Source: Lachnospiraceae bacterium (GTDB taxonomy: Bacteria > Bacillota > Clostridia > Lachnospirales > Lachnospiraceae). Taken from it: DNA of 32,680 bases. Numbering within the stretch: the stretch's first letter is position 1; every line of letters starts with the position of its first letter. Made by a program: the position numbers and the translations under genes. The notes under the pieces were generated by a model. The model saw nothing but the letters and a program-made list of their open reading frames with translations, made no database searches and was not told where the DNA came from. Positions 7,688-15,721 of the stretch are shown piece after piece. The stretch is taken from the NCBI GenBank assembly GCA_022769665.1, contig JALEIR010000068.1:1-32680 (forward strand). The letters run 5' to 3'.

Positions 7688-9061
7688 TTATTTGCTTTCG
7701 GGTCTCGTGCCGAGAGTAATTTCCAAATCAATGGCCTCATACTCTCCGTTTACAGAACGTTTTACTGTCACTGTAGTTGTTTCTCCCGCTTTATAGTACT
7801 GCAGAGTCTGCTGTAATTCCGTAGCACTGGTAATTCTCTGTCCGTCGAATTTGACGATAATGTCTCCCTTCAGGATACCCGCTGCCTCGGCTGCGCTTCC
7901 CTCGGTCACTTCCTTGACAAATACTCCCTTGGGCATATCAAACAGGCTTGCATATTCATCGGTAACAGCCTGCATATAAATTCCCATATAGCCCATCTCT
8001 TCCTCAGCTACCTTGTCGGTTCTGGTCTGACGCTCCATCAATTCCGCTATAATGGGACTTGCGGAACTAATGGGAATCGCATATCCCATACCCTCAACGC
8101 TGCTGCCGTCAATTCTTGCTGCATTGATACCGATGACCTCACCGTTAATATTCAACAGCGCGCCGCCGGAATTGCCGTGATTGATTGCTGCATTGGTCTG
8201 AATATAGGTTCCTGTGGAGCCGTCCTCTGCAATCATCTCCCGGTTCAGGGCGCTGACAATACCGTTTGTCACAGACTGTCCGTATCCCAGCGCGTTGCCG
8301 ATAGCCACAACAGGCTCACCAAGCTTCAATTTATCGCTGTCGCCCAGCTTTGCAATGGTAATGGCATTCTGGGTATCCTCGGACAAGCTTGCGATAGGCA
8401 CTGCGATTACTGCCAAATCCATATCCGCATCTGTTCCCTTGACAACAGCTTCCGCCGTAGTCTCATCAATGAAGGTTACCTGTAAGCCGGTGGAATCCTC
8501 CACCACATGATTGTTTGTCACAATCAGCAGTTCATCATCCGTCTCACCGACAATGATACCGGAACCGCTTCCCGTTGCCTGCTGGCTGTAGGTCTGACCC
8601 CAGAAATTCATACCTGTAGTCACATAATTGCTGACGATGGACACCATGGCCGGCATCACTTCCTCCACCATATCCGACACATCATCCTGCACATATGTGA
8701 TATATTTGGTGGCTGTTTCGCCATGAATCTCATCCACAGGATAGGTAGTTGCATTTTCCGGTACTTCCGTAATCACATCTGTGCTGCCGTTTGCCCGGAC
8801 GAGCTGTCCTGTAGCAAGCTGAACTCCGTAGAATCCGACACCTGCAAACAATCCGAAGCAAAGTCCCATGCAGATGCTGAGCATTACCTTTTTGAAGGCA
8901 CCGGGCTTTTTCCCCGGTTCTTTATTCTTTTTCCCTTTCTTTTCCTCACTGCTGTTATCCCGGTTCATCTCCTCCACCGGACGGGCAGTATAATCAAAGT
9001 AAGGACTTGCACCGTTTTGGTCCGTCTTATGGTCTCCTGAATAAATTTCGTTTTCGTACAT
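7688..9061 (-). CDS. htrA: Membrane-anchored HtrA/DegP-type serine protease with one PDZ domain
   Basis: A 457-residue S1C serine protease for quality control of exported proteins. A charged cytoplasmic tail (1-57) precedes a single membrane segment (about 58-80), placing the protease outside the membrane. Catalytic triad: H185 in TNNHVV, D215 in DMDLAV and S298 in GNSGG. One PDZ domain occupies about 357-455 (GVFVKEV, GDIIVKFDG), so this is the single-PDZ form typical of Gram-positive HtrA. The start is supported by AGAGG with 7-bp spacing. The gene lies 135 bp after glmS and has its own probable promoter and terminator, so it is likely a single-gene unit. The motifs are complete and nothing suggests inactivation. 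Confidence 0.95.
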   Translation of the reverse strand: MYENEIYSGDHKTDQNGASPYFDYTARPVEEMNRDNSSEEKKGKKNKEPGKKPGAFKKVMLSICMGLCFGLFAGVGFYGVQLATGQLVRANGSTDVITEVPENATTYPVDEIHGETATKYITYVQDDVSDMVEEVMPAMVSIVSNYVTTGMNFWGQTYSQQATGSGSGIIVGETDDELLIVTNNHVVEDSTGLQVTFIDETTAEAVVKGTDADMDLAVIAVPIASLSEDTQNAITIAKLGDSDKLKLGEPVVAIGNALGYGQSVTNGIVSALNREMIAEDGSTGTYIQTNAAINHGNSGGALLNINGEVIGINAARIDGSSVEGMGYAIPISSASPIIAELMERQTRTDKVAEEEMGYMGIYMQAVTDEYASLFDMPKGVFVKEVTEGSAAEAAGILKGDIIVKFDGQRITSATELQQTLQYYKAGETTTVTVKRSVNGEYEAIDLEITLGTRPESK

Positions 9062-9131
9062 AATGATTACCTCTTTTCTATGAAAAAACGTTTCTTGTTT
9101 CCTTTATCTTTATGTACCACAGTATATCTGC

Positions 9132-9159
9132 CAATTGTGACGGAATTGTGTTTATTATA
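9132..9159 (-). promoter_or_regulatory. Possible promoter and small inverted repeat upstream of the protease gene
   Basis: A perfect TATAAT (9154-9159) is present on the minus strand, but the base run 17 bp upstream does not resemble a -35 box. CAATT (9132-9136) and AATTG (9144-9148) form a small inverted repeat at the expected start. An activator-dependent promoter would fit, as for two-component-controlled htrA genes, but this is weak evidence. Confidence 0.3.
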
Positions 9160-9161
9160 TG

Positions 9162-9192
9162 AAAAAATTGGGAAGAATTGCTCCGCTCTTCC
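9162..9192 (-). terminator. Weak, possibly bidirectional terminator after glmS
   Basis: GGAAGA (9171-9176) and TCTTCC (9187-9192) form a 6-bp stem with a 10-base loop, flanked on the minus strand by CAA then six T residues (9162-9167) and on the plus strand by six T residues. It lies just after the glmS stop codon. Confidence 0.5.
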
Positions 9193-9196
9193 TTTT

Positions 9197-11023
9197 TTAT
9201 TCCACCGTGACGGATTTTGCCAGATTCCTGGGTTTATCCACATCACAGCCTCTGCCCACCGCAACATAATAGGCAAACAGCTGAAGCGGGATAATTGCCA
9301 GTGAGTTGGCAAAATACGGATTGGTCTCCGGAATATAAACCACATAGTCCGAAGCTTTTTCGATTGCCTTATTCTCCTCATTGGTCACAGCCATGACAAA
9401 AGCTCCTCTGGCTTTCACTTCAACAATATTGCTGATGGTCTTCTGATAGAGGGCCGGCTGGGTTGAAAGTGCTACAACCAGAGTCCCGTCTTCAATCAGA
9501 GAAATGGTTCCGTGCTTCAGTTCGCCTGCCGCATATGCCTCGGAATGAATATAAGATATCTCCTTTAACTTTAAGGAACCTTCCAGGGAGATAGCATAAT
9601 CGATTCCTCTTCCGATGAAGAAAATATCACGGGCACCCAGATAACGGTTGGCAAAACGCTGTATCTTCTGTTTCTGTCCCAGCAGAAGCTCAATCTGATC
9701 AGGCAGACATCTCAAATCATCCAAAAGCAGTCCGAATTTTTCATCATCGATGGTTCCTTTTACCTTTGCCAGCTTCATGGCAAGCATATAAAGAGCAACC
9801 AACTGGGCACTGTATGCTTTTGTTGTGGCTACTGCGATTTCCGGTCCCGCCCAGGTATACAGACATGCATCTGCCTCTCTGGCAATGGAACTGCCCACCA
9901 CATTGACAATGCCAAGCACCTTGAAACCTCTCGCCTTGGATTCCCGAAGCGCAGCCAGCGTATCAGCTGTCTCACCGGACTGGCTGATGACGATAACCAT
10001 GCTTCCTTCTTCCAGAATCGGGTCGCGATAACGGAATTCACTTGCCACATCCACCTCTACAGGAATTCTGGCAAGTCCCTCAAGCACATACTTTCCGGTA
10101 ACTCCGGCATGATATGCCGAACCGCATGCTACGATGTGAATCTTCTTTACCGCACGCAGCTCCTCGTCGCTCATATTCAACTCATCAATTACGATATCGT
10201 TATTTCGAATTCTGGGTGAAATCGTATCGGTGATGGTCTTAGGCTGTTCATACATTTCCTTCAGCATAAAATGCTCATATCCGGCCTTCTCCGCAGCATC
10301 TGCATCCCAGTCAATGGTCACGGACTCTTTCGTCAGTTCCTCCTCATCTACGGAAAAGAAACGAAGACCATCCTTGCGCAGAACCGCAACCTCCTGATTG
10401 TCCAGATAATAAACATTTCTGGTATATTTCAAAATAGCCGGCACGTCGGATGCAATAAAGCATCCTCCCTCATTCTGACCGACAATCAGCGGGCTGTCCT
10501 TTCTCGCCGCATAAATTTCATCGGGGTGATCCGCAAACATGATACCAAGAGCATAAGACCCCTCCACACGATGAAGCACCTTTGTAACTGCTTCAAGAGG
10601 ATTCCCTTTATAATAGTAATCAAGCAAGTGGGCCAATACCTCTGTATCCGTCTCTGAAACAAACTGATATCCTTTATCCGCCATTTTCTTCTTTAACGGG
10701 ATATAGTTTTCAATAATACCGTTGTGTACCACAGCGATTGTTCCGGCTGCATTGGTGTGAGGATGGGCATTTCTCTCGCTGGGTGCACCATGGGTTGCCC
10801 ATCTGGTGTGACCGATTCCCGATTTACCGGGCATGGTCTCGCCGCCCTTTGTCAGACTTTCCAAAACTTTCAATCGTCCGATTGCCTTTTTGGTCTGAAT
10901 ACATTTTCCGTCAAATACTGCCATTCCCGCAGAATCATATCCCCTGTATTCCAGCTTGGACAGTCCGTCCAGGATAATGGGCGCCGCCTGCTCCGTTCCG
11001 ATATATCCGACAATTCCACACAT
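9197..11023 (-). CDS. glmS: Glutamine-fructose-6-phosphate aminotransferase (isomerizing)
   Basis: A cytosolic enzyme that makes glucosamine-6-phosphate from fructose-6-phosphate and glutamine, the entry step to UDP-GlcNAc for peptidoglycan and wall glycans. It has 608 residues, full family length. The N-terminal glutaminase starts MCGIVGYIG, with Cys2 as the nucleophile after Met removal, and carries HTRWATHG. Two SIS sugar-isomerase domains follow (SQSGETADT, ATTKAYSAQ) and the C-terminus ends KPRNLAKSVTVE as usual. AGGAGG lies 8 bp upstream of the ATG. Only 18 bp separate it from the preceding glycosyltransferase gene, so it is co-transcribed from the promoter near 12,010, and there is no room for the glmS ribozyme found upstream of many Firmicutes glmS genes. 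Confidence 0.97.
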   Translation of the reverse strand: MCGIVGYIGTEQAAPIILDGLSKLEYRGYDSAGMAVFDGKCIQTKKAIGRLKVLESLTKGGETMPGKSGIGHTRWATHGAPSERNAHPHTNAAGTIAVVHNGIIENYIPLKKKMADKGYQFVSETDTEVLAHLLDYYYKGNPLEAVTKVLHRVEGSYALGIMFADHPDEIYAARKDSPLIVGQNEGGCFIASDVPAILKYTRNVYYLDNQEVAVLRKDGLRFFSVDEEELTKESVTIDWDADAAEKAGYEHFMLKEMYEQPKTITDTISPRIRNNDIVIDELNMSDEELRAVKKIHIVACGSAYHAGVTGKYVLEGLARIPVEVDVASEFRYRDPILEEGSMVIVISQSGETADTLAALRESKARGFKVLGIVNVVGSSIAREADACLYTWAGPEIAVATTKAYSAQLVALYMLAMKLAKVKGTIDDEKFGLLLDDLRCLPDQIELLLGQKQKIQRFANRYLGARDIFFIGRGIDYAISLEGSLKLKEISYIHSEAYAAGELKHGTISLIEDGTLVVALSTQPALYQKTISNIVEVKARGAFVMAVTNEENKAIEKASDYVVYIPETNPYFANSLAIIPLQLFAYYVAVGRGCDVDKPRNLAKSVTVE

Positions 11024-11041
11024 ATTATTTTCCTCCTGATT

Positions 11042-11962
11042 TTATTTCCAATACTCTTTGTTGTCCGTAATGGCAAGAATCAACCTTTTCGGCAGCTTTC
11101 TGTAGTTTCTGCCAAGAATATATCCCGCATACTTAAAACAACACTGTATGCAAAATCCAGGGAATTGATACAGTTTATTACTCTTTTTCAGGTATTCCCA
11201 AGTTTCCTTCACAAGCTTTTTACCCTCTGCCTCCGAAGGCACATCACGAAACACCTCGGGATGATCTGCCTGGGACACTCCCAAATCAAAGTTTCTCCTG
11301 AACTGTTGCATATTGGTGTAATTATGGGAATGAACCACCCGTGCCTGTGCCTCATAAGCAATCCCGTATCCCGCCCGAATGACACCTGCCGCATATATCA
11401 TATCCTCATTAAATATTGTATGCCTGATAAAACCGCCGGTTTCCTTGTAAATATCTCTTCTGTATGCGGCACAGACATTGGAACAAAAGTAAGTCTTTAT
11501 ACCCATTACCGGCAAATCTGCCGCTGTCTTTATCTGGGATTTCCCGGGGTAATTAAAATAGCGGGATATCTTTTCCGTCTCCCTGCAGTCCGCTGCCGGA
11601 AGCTGTCTGGCATAAGCCACAGCCACATTGTCCTTAAGGTTTGCCGTCAGCTTCTCTATCAGATATTCATCTACAGGCATGGCATCCTGTGTCATCGTCA
11701 CAAAATACTCTGCATTTGAATACTGCACACCCCTATGCCTTGTGCCGCCATGGTCAAACTCCCATTTAGAAAGATGATGAACCTCTGTATTCGGATATTT
11801 TTTGGAGAAATCAGTACCGTATACCAGTTCCTCAAAATATTTTTCTTCCGTATTCATCAGGATAATTTTGCTGACCGGAACTGTTTGAGTTTTCAGTCTG
11901 TCCAGCAATTCAAACAGCTCCCTGCCGGGTTTATACAGGGGAATTATTACGTCAATCTTCAA
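11042..11962 (-). CDS. GT2 glycosyltransferase, rhamnosyltransferase-like
   Basis: A family 2 glycosyltransferase of 306 residues from the chosen TTG start. It opens with KIDVIIPLYKPG, the nucleotide-binding strand, followed by FDHGGTRHRG (about 69-78) and TQDAMP (91-96), two motifs typical of rhamnosyltransferases of the RfbF/WbbL kind; NEDM (185-188) is in the acceptor region. It probably adds a rhamnose or similar residue to the wall glycan at the inner membrane face. The frame is open to an ATG at 11992, but that ATG has no ribosome binding site and falls at the predicted transcription start; AAGGTG lies at proper distance before the TTG. It is first in a unit with glmS. Confidence 0.85.
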   Translation of the reverse strand: MKIDVIIPLYKPGRELFELLDRLKTQTVPVSKIILMNTEEKYFEELVYGTDFSKKYPNTEVHHLSKWEFDHGGTRHRGVQYSNAEYFVTMTQDAMPVDEYLIEKLTANLKDNVAVAYARQLPAADCRETEKISRYFNYPGKSQIKTAADLPVMGIKTYFCSNVCAAYRRDIYKETGGFIRHTIFNEDMIYAAGVIRAGYGIAYEAQARVVHSHNYTNMQQFRRNFDLGVSQADHPEVFRDVPSEAEGKKLVKETWEYLKKSNKLYQFPGFCIQCCFKYAGYILGRNYRKLPKRLILAITDNKEYWK

Positions 11963-11997
11963 TGTGCTCACCTTCCCATTTTTGCAATTCATTTCAT

Positions 11998-12026
11998 ATT
12001 ATAACGGAGCAGATTCCGTTTTACAA
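11998..12026 (-). promoter_or_regulatory. Promoter of the GT2-glmS unit
   Basis: TTGTAA (-35, 12021-12026) and a perfect TATAAT (-10, 11998-12003) are separated by exactly 17 bp. The spacer contains a 6-bp inverted repeat, AACGGA-N6-TCCGTT, which could be a regulator site between the boxes. Expected transcription start is near 11,991. Confidence 0.88.
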
Positions 12027-12028
12027 GT

Positions 12029-12054
12029 AAAAAGGGGAGCTCTGAAAGCCCCCC
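12029..12054 (-). terminator. Rho-independent terminator at the end of the glycan operon
   Basis: An 8-bp GC-rich stem with one G-U pair (12034-12041 with 12047-12054) and a 5-base loop is followed on the minus strand by five T residues (12029-12033). It starts 13 bp after the stop codon of the LCP gene. The -35 box of the next promoter begins 3 bp further on. Confidence 0.9.
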
Positions 12055-12067
12055 TGCTTACTTTCAC

Positions 12068-13186
12068 TTACTTATTAATGTACGGAGCGGTATCGGAAGC
12101 GATTCTTTCGCCGTACTCACGAACACTGTCTGTTACAACATAATCTGTATCATCAAACAGGAACTGATGCAGCCATACCACATTGGATTCCAAATCCAGA
12201 GGAATAACGCTGCTTCCCTTTGCCCCCACATTTGCTACGGTACGCATGCTCTCCTGAGGGAAACCACCCTCCTCTACGATACGATAATTTGCAATATTTC
12301 CCAACAAATCCAAAATATCATCTGTGTTCAGGTTTGTATAAATATCCCCGATGGAATTGTTAAATACCTTCGTCAGTGTTGCCAAATCAGTCTTCTTTGC
12401 CTGTTCCTCAATGGCTTTGATTACTTCTCTCTGTCTTGCGGTACGCTTAAAGTCATCGCCGGAGGTATAACGGATACGGCAATATGCCGTTGCCTGAAGA
12501 CCATCCAGCAACTGATATCCGGTCTCCTTTACCGGAACATAATCACATTTCAAAACCTCTGCAATACCAATCTGGTAATTATTGATATGCTTTAACTCTT
12601 CAGAGTCTACATCAATATATACACCGCCCAAACCGTCAATCACTTCGCCTAAACCTCTGTAACCGACTGTCACAAAATTGGTAATATCCATATCCAGATT
12701 CATATTCAGCATTTTGATTGCCTGTTCGGCACCGCCGAAAGAATATGCCGAGTTACATTTTCTGTATTCGTCTGTTCCGATATTTAAATAGGTATCACGG
12801 TAAACACTGACCAGCTTGATGTCGCCGGTATCCAGATTCACGCTTGCAATCATGATACTGTCACTGCGGCTGCCCTTATAAAGCTGCTTTTCCGTCTCTG
12901 CGTCCACGCCAAACAGAGCAATGTTCATATATCCCCTCATCTTATTTTCGGGATCTTCTTCCTTGGCCTGTGTAATTTCCTGGGGAATCGCAAGATTTTC
13001 CGGATCAAGCACCGTCACCTTGGGTCCCTCATCGGTAGTGTTCATCACAAGATACAGCACAGCCACCATAGCGAGAATTACGATAATCTCGACTGCGAAA
13101 ATAATCATTTTCCGCTTGCTGTTACTCTTGCGGCCCGACTTGGCGGAACCTTCTTTTTCATTTGTGCGTTTTTGATTTGTTGCCAT
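12068..13186 (-). CDS. LytR-CpsA-Psr (LCP) family glycopolymer ligase
   Basis: A 372-residue membrane-anchored enzyme that transfers a lipid-linked glycan to peptidoglycan outside the cell. A basic cytoplasmic tail (1-26) precedes one membrane helix (about 27-48). The LCP domain starts near residue 85 (MNIALFGVD) and holds the conserved charged residues: R107 and D109 in RSDS, R130-D131 in VYRDT, and R237-x-R239 with DDFKRTARQ, which bind the polyprenyl pyrophosphate and metal. The start has AGGAG upstream. It is the last gene of the glycan operon, 15 bp after the initiating sugar transferase, which fits a role in attaching the polymer made by this locus. Confidence 0.95.
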   Translation of the reverse strand: MATNQKRTNEKEGSAKSGRKSNSKRKMIIFAVEIIVILAMVAVLYLVMNTTDEGPKVTVLDPENLAIPQEITQAKEEDPENKMRGYMNIALFGVDAETEKQLYKGSRSDSIMIASVNLDTGDIKLVSVYRDTYLNIGTDEYRKCNSAYSFGGAEQAIKMLNMNLDMDITNFVTVGYRGLGEVIDGLGGVYIDVDSEELKHINNYQIGIAEVLKCDYVPVKETGYQLLDGLQATAYCRIRYTSGDDFKRTARQREVIKAIEEQAKKTDLATLTKVFNNSIGDIYTNLNTDDILDLLGNIANYRIVEEGGFPQESMRTVANVGAKGSSVIPLDLESNVVWLHQFLFDDTDYVVTDSVREYGERIASDTAPYINK

Positions 13187-13201
13187 AATACCTTCTCCTT
13201 G

Positions 13202-14608
13202 TTAGTAAGCATTTTTATTGATAAACCCCGTAAAAAAGGTCATCAGAATTATTTTGATATCAAACCCCAGCGTCCAGTTCTCAATATAGTAAATATCGTA
13301 ATCAATGCGCTTTCGGATTGAAGTATCTCCCCGCAGGCCGTTTACCTGTGCCCAGCCTGTCAGTCCGGGGCGCACCTGATGTTTTACCATATATCTGGGA
13401 ATCTCTTCCTTAAACTTTTCCACAAACAGCGGCCGTTCCGGTCTTGGTCCTACAAGACTCATATCTCCCTTCAGGATGTTAAACAGCTGAGGAAGTTCAT
13501 CCAGGCTGGTGCGCCTCAGAATCTTGCCGATACCGGTAACTCTCGGGTCATTTTTCACCGTCCATGCTTTCTTCTCTTCCTTCGGCGACTGCTGTTCCAT
13601 ACTCCGGAACTTATACATATAAAAAGGCTTGTTGTGTAACCCCACACGCTCCTGCTTAAAAATCACAGGACCCGGGCTGGTCAGCTTCACCAGAATTGCC
13701 GCAATCAGCATAATCGGTGAGGTAATTATAATTCCCGCCAGAGACCCCACAATATCCATTGCCCGCTTTATCATCATATTCCCGGTATTGGTCAAAGGAA
13801 CATAACGGATATTGATAACCGGAAGCCCCATCAGGTCCTCCGTATACGGCTTGCTGGGAATCAGGCTGTTGTAATCGGGAATAAACTTTGTATGAACACC
13901 CGATTTTTCACAGATGCCTACGATACTTTCCAGGTTGTCGTAATCCTTCAACGGCAGGGTTATCGCAATCTCGTCCAGCTTGTTTTCCGGAAGAATCACC
14001 TCCAGATTGCCAAGACTTCCCAGGACCTTTACCCCTCTGTAAAGCGTTCCGGCAGGAATATGATTGTCCAAAATTCCCACTGCGGCATATCCCCACTGCG
14101 GATTGTCTGTCAGTCTGTCAATATACTCCTCCGCCGCTCTGGAATATCCCACCAGAAGAATGTGCTTCAGATTATAGCCCTTGCTCCGGATGGTTCTCAG
14201 CCCTTTTCTGAGGACAATCCGAAAACCGGAAGTAATAAAGATATTGAACACATAAAACAGCGCCATAACTGAACGGGACACATGGAATTCTCTGATAATC
14301 ATGTAAAGCAGAATAATCATTGAAAGTATTCCGATGGTATTTGCTTTGATGACTCCATAGATTTCAAATCGGCGTCTGACGGTCCGTTTCGGGGTATATA
14401 CACCGCTGAAATAGTATATCAGCATGTAAATCGGGAGAATAAAAAGCGCAATTTGAAAATACTCTGTAATAGGCAGAACACCCGGTCCGGGACCGTCATT
14501 CATGATATAGAATTTAAAAAAGTATGCAAGCATAAAGGATGCCACCGTGATGGCGGCATCTATAATTACCATTAGTCGATTGAATACTTTTTGATTATCC
14601 TTTATCAT
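13202..14608 (-). CDS. Polyprenyl-phosphate hexose-1-phosphate transferase (WbaP/PssY type)
   Basis: The enzyme that starts glycan assembly by moving a sugar-1-phosphate from a nucleotide sugar to undecaprenyl phosphate in the membrane. It has 468 residues from the ATG at 14608; a GTG four codons earlier is possible but less well placed. The N-terminal half has about four membrane helices and a nucleotide-binding-like domain (about 148-255). The catalytic C-terminal domain begins at KRAMDIVGS (about 281), with a re-entrant helix, KFRSM, SLDELPQ (catalytic Asp-Glu near 370-371), GPRPER and RPGLTGWAQV. The sugar is probably glucose or galactose phosphate by family habit, but sequence alone cannot decide. 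The LCP gene follows after 15 bp. Confidence 0.93.
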   Translation of the reverse strand: MIKDNQKVFNRLMVIIDAAITVASFMLAYFFKFYIMNDGPGPGVLPITEYFQIALFILPIYMLIYYFSGVYTPKRTVRRRFEIYGVIKANTIGILSMIILLYMIIREFHVSRSVMALFYVFNIFITSGFRIVLRKGLRTIRSKGYNLKHILLVGYSRAAEEYIDRLTDNPQWGYAAVGILDNHIPAGTLYRGVKVLGSLGNLEVILPENKLDEIAITLPLKDYDNLESIVGICEKSGVHTKFIPDYNSLIPSKPYTEDLMGLPVINIRYVPLTNTGNMMIKRAMDIVGSLAGIIITSPIMLIAAILVKLTSPGPVIFKQERVGLHNKPFYMYKFRSMEQQSPKEEKKAWTVKNDPRVTGIGKILRRTSLDELPQLFNILKGDMSLVGPRPERPLFVEKFKEEIPRYMVKHQVRPGLTGWAQVNGLRGDTSIRKRIDYDIYYIENWTLGFDIKIILMTFFTGFINKNAY

Positions 14609-14689
14609 AATCTGCCCCACAGCCGCTTGTTTTCATACCGATATAGTACAGTATAAAAGAAACTACTTATGAAATTATGAAGCTAATTC

Positions 14690-15667
14690 TTAAGATTTCT
14701 TAAGAAATCGGAGAAGATTCAGATAAAGCTGTCCCTGAATTGCAAGATAATTGCCCAGACGGCTTATGTGAAAAGGTACTTTTCTCTTTTTTCCTTCCCG
14801 GGAAAACAGCTTGCGAAAGCCCCTGCCAAGACCACTTACATAAGTTTTTCCCATTCCTTTTCTGCAGAAAAAAATAAATTTTATGATAAAACCGGGAAGC
14901 AGAAAAGGCAGATTCCAAATCCATTGCAGCAGCGGCATATTCTTGCCTATCACATATATATTATTGGCCGATGCCAAAGAAGTTTTCCATTCATTGTATC
15001 TGGAACCGCTGGATGCACTTCCGTAATGAATGACTTCGGCGGAGGGCTCATAATAATTGTGATATCCGTATATTTTCGCCCTGTAACCGATATCAAGATC
15101 CTCCAGATACGCAAAATGTTCTTCATCAAAAAAGCCTATTTCTTCAAACACACTCTTTTTGTAAATTGCGGCACCGCCGCAGGCAGAAAAAACCTCGCAG
15201 GGCTTCGCATAGCTTTTCGCCGGCTTCCCCTTTCCCCTGGAAAAAGCCCAGCCCAACGCACAGTACCGGTCTCCCGCATCATCCAAAAGCTCCGGTTTGT
15301 CCCACATGAGCATTTTGGCACTGACCGAAAATACATGTTCCCGGTTTTCAATGGCCCGATACAGGTTTTTAACAAACGCCGGTTTCACTTTTGTATCATT
15401 GTTTAAAAGGATGACATAAGGTGAATCCGCACATTTTATCCCAATATTTACCGCATGACAAAACCCTGTATTTTCAGGCAGGGCTTCCACCCTTATATCG
15501 GGATAGCTTTCACGCAGAAGTTCAACGCTGCCGTCCGACGAACCGTTGTCCACCACCAACACCTCATATTCCGGCGTGTCCGCTTCCTGATTCCGCACAG
15601 AATCCAAGCAGCCTTTCAGGAATCTTATACCGTTATAATTTGGAATAACAACCGTTACTTTTACCAT
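14690..15667 (-). CDS. GT2 glycosyltransferase
   Basis: A 325-residue family 2 glycosyltransferase. VTVVIPNYNG opens the nucleotide-binding half; LLNNDTK (N89-N90-D91) is the metal and nucleotide motif, and LEDLDIGYR (about 188-196) is the conserved acceptor-side ED motif. The profile (NTGFCHAVN, NNDT, EDLD) is that of the rhamnosyl/galactofuranosyl-type branch. A hydrophobic stretch (about 247-268) and a basic tail (263-300) suggest membrane contact. The ribosome binding site AAGGAG is well placed. The last codons contain a 16-bp perfect palindrome (14694-14709), probably incidental. It lies 54 bp after the preceding GT gene and 81 bp before the initiating transferase; no convincing promoter was seen in that gap. 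Confidence 0.9.
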   Translation of the reverse strand: MVKVTVVIPNYNGIRFLKGCLDSVRNQEADTPEYEVLVVDNGSSDGSVELLRESYPDIRVEALPENTGFCHAVNIGIKCADSPYVILLNNDTKVKPAFVKNLYRAIENREHVFSVSAKMLMWDKPELLDDAGDRYCALGWAFSRGKGKPAKSYAKPCEVFSACGGAAIYKKSVFEEIGFFDEEHFAYLEDLDIGYRAKIYGYHNYYEPSAEVIHYGSASSGSRYNEWKTSLASANNIYVIGKNMPLLQWIWNLPFLLPGFIIKFIFFCRKGMGKTYVSGLGRGFRKLFSREGKKRKVPFHISRLGNYLAIQGQLYLNLLRFLKKS

Positions 15668-15721
15668 GGTATCTCCTTGCCATACTCACTTACTCTTCTA
15701 TAAATGCAGAAGGCCACACCT

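Noticed and set aside
11024..11041. glmS ribozyme upstream of glmS
   Set aside because: Only 18 bp separate glmS from the preceding gene, too little for the ribozyme, and no ribozyme-like core was recognised nearby.
10724..11719. Long plus-strand open frame (331 codons) opposite glmS and the GT2 gene
   Set aside because: It lies across two clearly coding genes, has no ribosome binding site or family motifs, and is a shadow frame.
14694..14709. 16-bp perfect palindrome at the end of a GT2 gene as a terminator
   Set aside because: AT-rich, without a loop or T run, and located within the final codons; probably chance from Lys/Phe/Leu codons.
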